Source: CANQBR01 sp964641395 (GTDB lineage: Bacteria; Bacillota; Negativicutes; Acidaminococcales; Acidaminococcaceae). Taken from it: DNA of 21,518 nucleotides. Positions 21,380-21,518 of the stretch are shown in pieces. Position 1 is the first letter of the stretch. Every line of letters begins with the position of its first letter. The stretch is from NCBI GenBank assembly GCA_964641395.1, contig CAZXKQ010000030.1:1-21518 (forward strand), in the 5' to 3' direction. The notes beneath the pieces were generated by a model, which did no database searches, was not told where the DNA came from, and saw only the letters and a list, made by a program, of their open reading frames with translations. Made by a program: the position numbers and the translations under genes.

Positions 21380-21455
21380 TGGAGCTGATGACCAGGATTG
21401 AACTGGTGACCTTATCCTTACCAAGGATACGCTCTGCCGACTGAGCTACATCAGC
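21380..21455 (-). tRNA. tRNA-Thr (GGT)
   Basis: A complete 76-base tRNA with acceptor GCTGATG/CATCAGC, anticodon stem TATCC/GGATA and loop TTGGTAA, giving anticodon GGT. The discriminator is T and the CCA is encoded. Three bases separate it from the next tRNA. Confidence 0.95.
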
Positions 21456-21458
21456 AAA

Positions 21459-21518
<60 letters not shown>

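Noticed and set aside
21155..21424. Upstream extension of the rpmG reading frame
   Set aside because: It crosses a promoter, a terminator and two tRNA genes. The short L33 start has a ribosome site and matches the family length.

Overview
The window looks like chromosomal core DNA of a GC-rich member of the Bacillota (Firmicutes). The evidence is a T-box riboswitch, an L10-type ribosomal protein leader, MutS2, ZapA and a classic secE-nusG-rplK-rplA-rplJ-rplL block. Abundant TRAP transport would fit the Negativicutes or a related clostridial lineage, but the sequence alone does not settle the family. Every gene I can support lies on the minus strand, so transcription runs from high to low coordinates. 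I see no insertion sequence, prophage or CRISPR array.

Read in the direction of transcription, the first block (21518 to 17679) holds three tRNA genes: initiator Met (cut by the window edge), Thr(GGT) and elongator Met. A terminator and a clean sigma-A promoter follow, then rpmG, secE, nusG, rplK, rplA, an L10 leader with an attenuator, rplJ and rplL. A strong terminator sits right behind rplL. rpoB and rpoC, which usually follow rplL, are absent from the remaining 17.7 kb.

The second block (17417 to 14128) carries an M20 metallopeptidase with its own terminator, a small SGNH/GDSL hydrolase, and a DEAD-box-family RNA helicase driven by a near-consensus promoter whose transcript begins with a stem-loop. 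The third block (about 14102 to 3442) starts at a near-consensus promoter in front of gltX. It continues through a secreted protein that fuses a DUF3298/RsiV-like region to a chagasin-type protease inhibitor, then zapA, a long U32 family protein, mutS2, a class I aminotransferase and a nucleoside kinase with a threonyl-tRNA-synthetase-like N-terminus. Several junctions here are only a few bases long.

The last block (3391 to 26) is the most interesting. A consensus promoter drives a full T-box leader with Stem I, a specifier loop, the T-box sequence and a terminator hairpin. This leader controls a complete TRAP transporter, dctP-dctQ-dctM. The specifier triplet reads most naturally as GCC (alanine), and the T-box base opposite the tRNA discriminator is U, which fits a tRNA with A73. 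A hairpin touching the dctP ribosome binding site and a terminator-like hairpin between dctP and dctQ add two possible further control layers. A bidirectional terminator closes the operon. The arrangement predicts a TRAP importer that is switched on by an uncharged tRNA.
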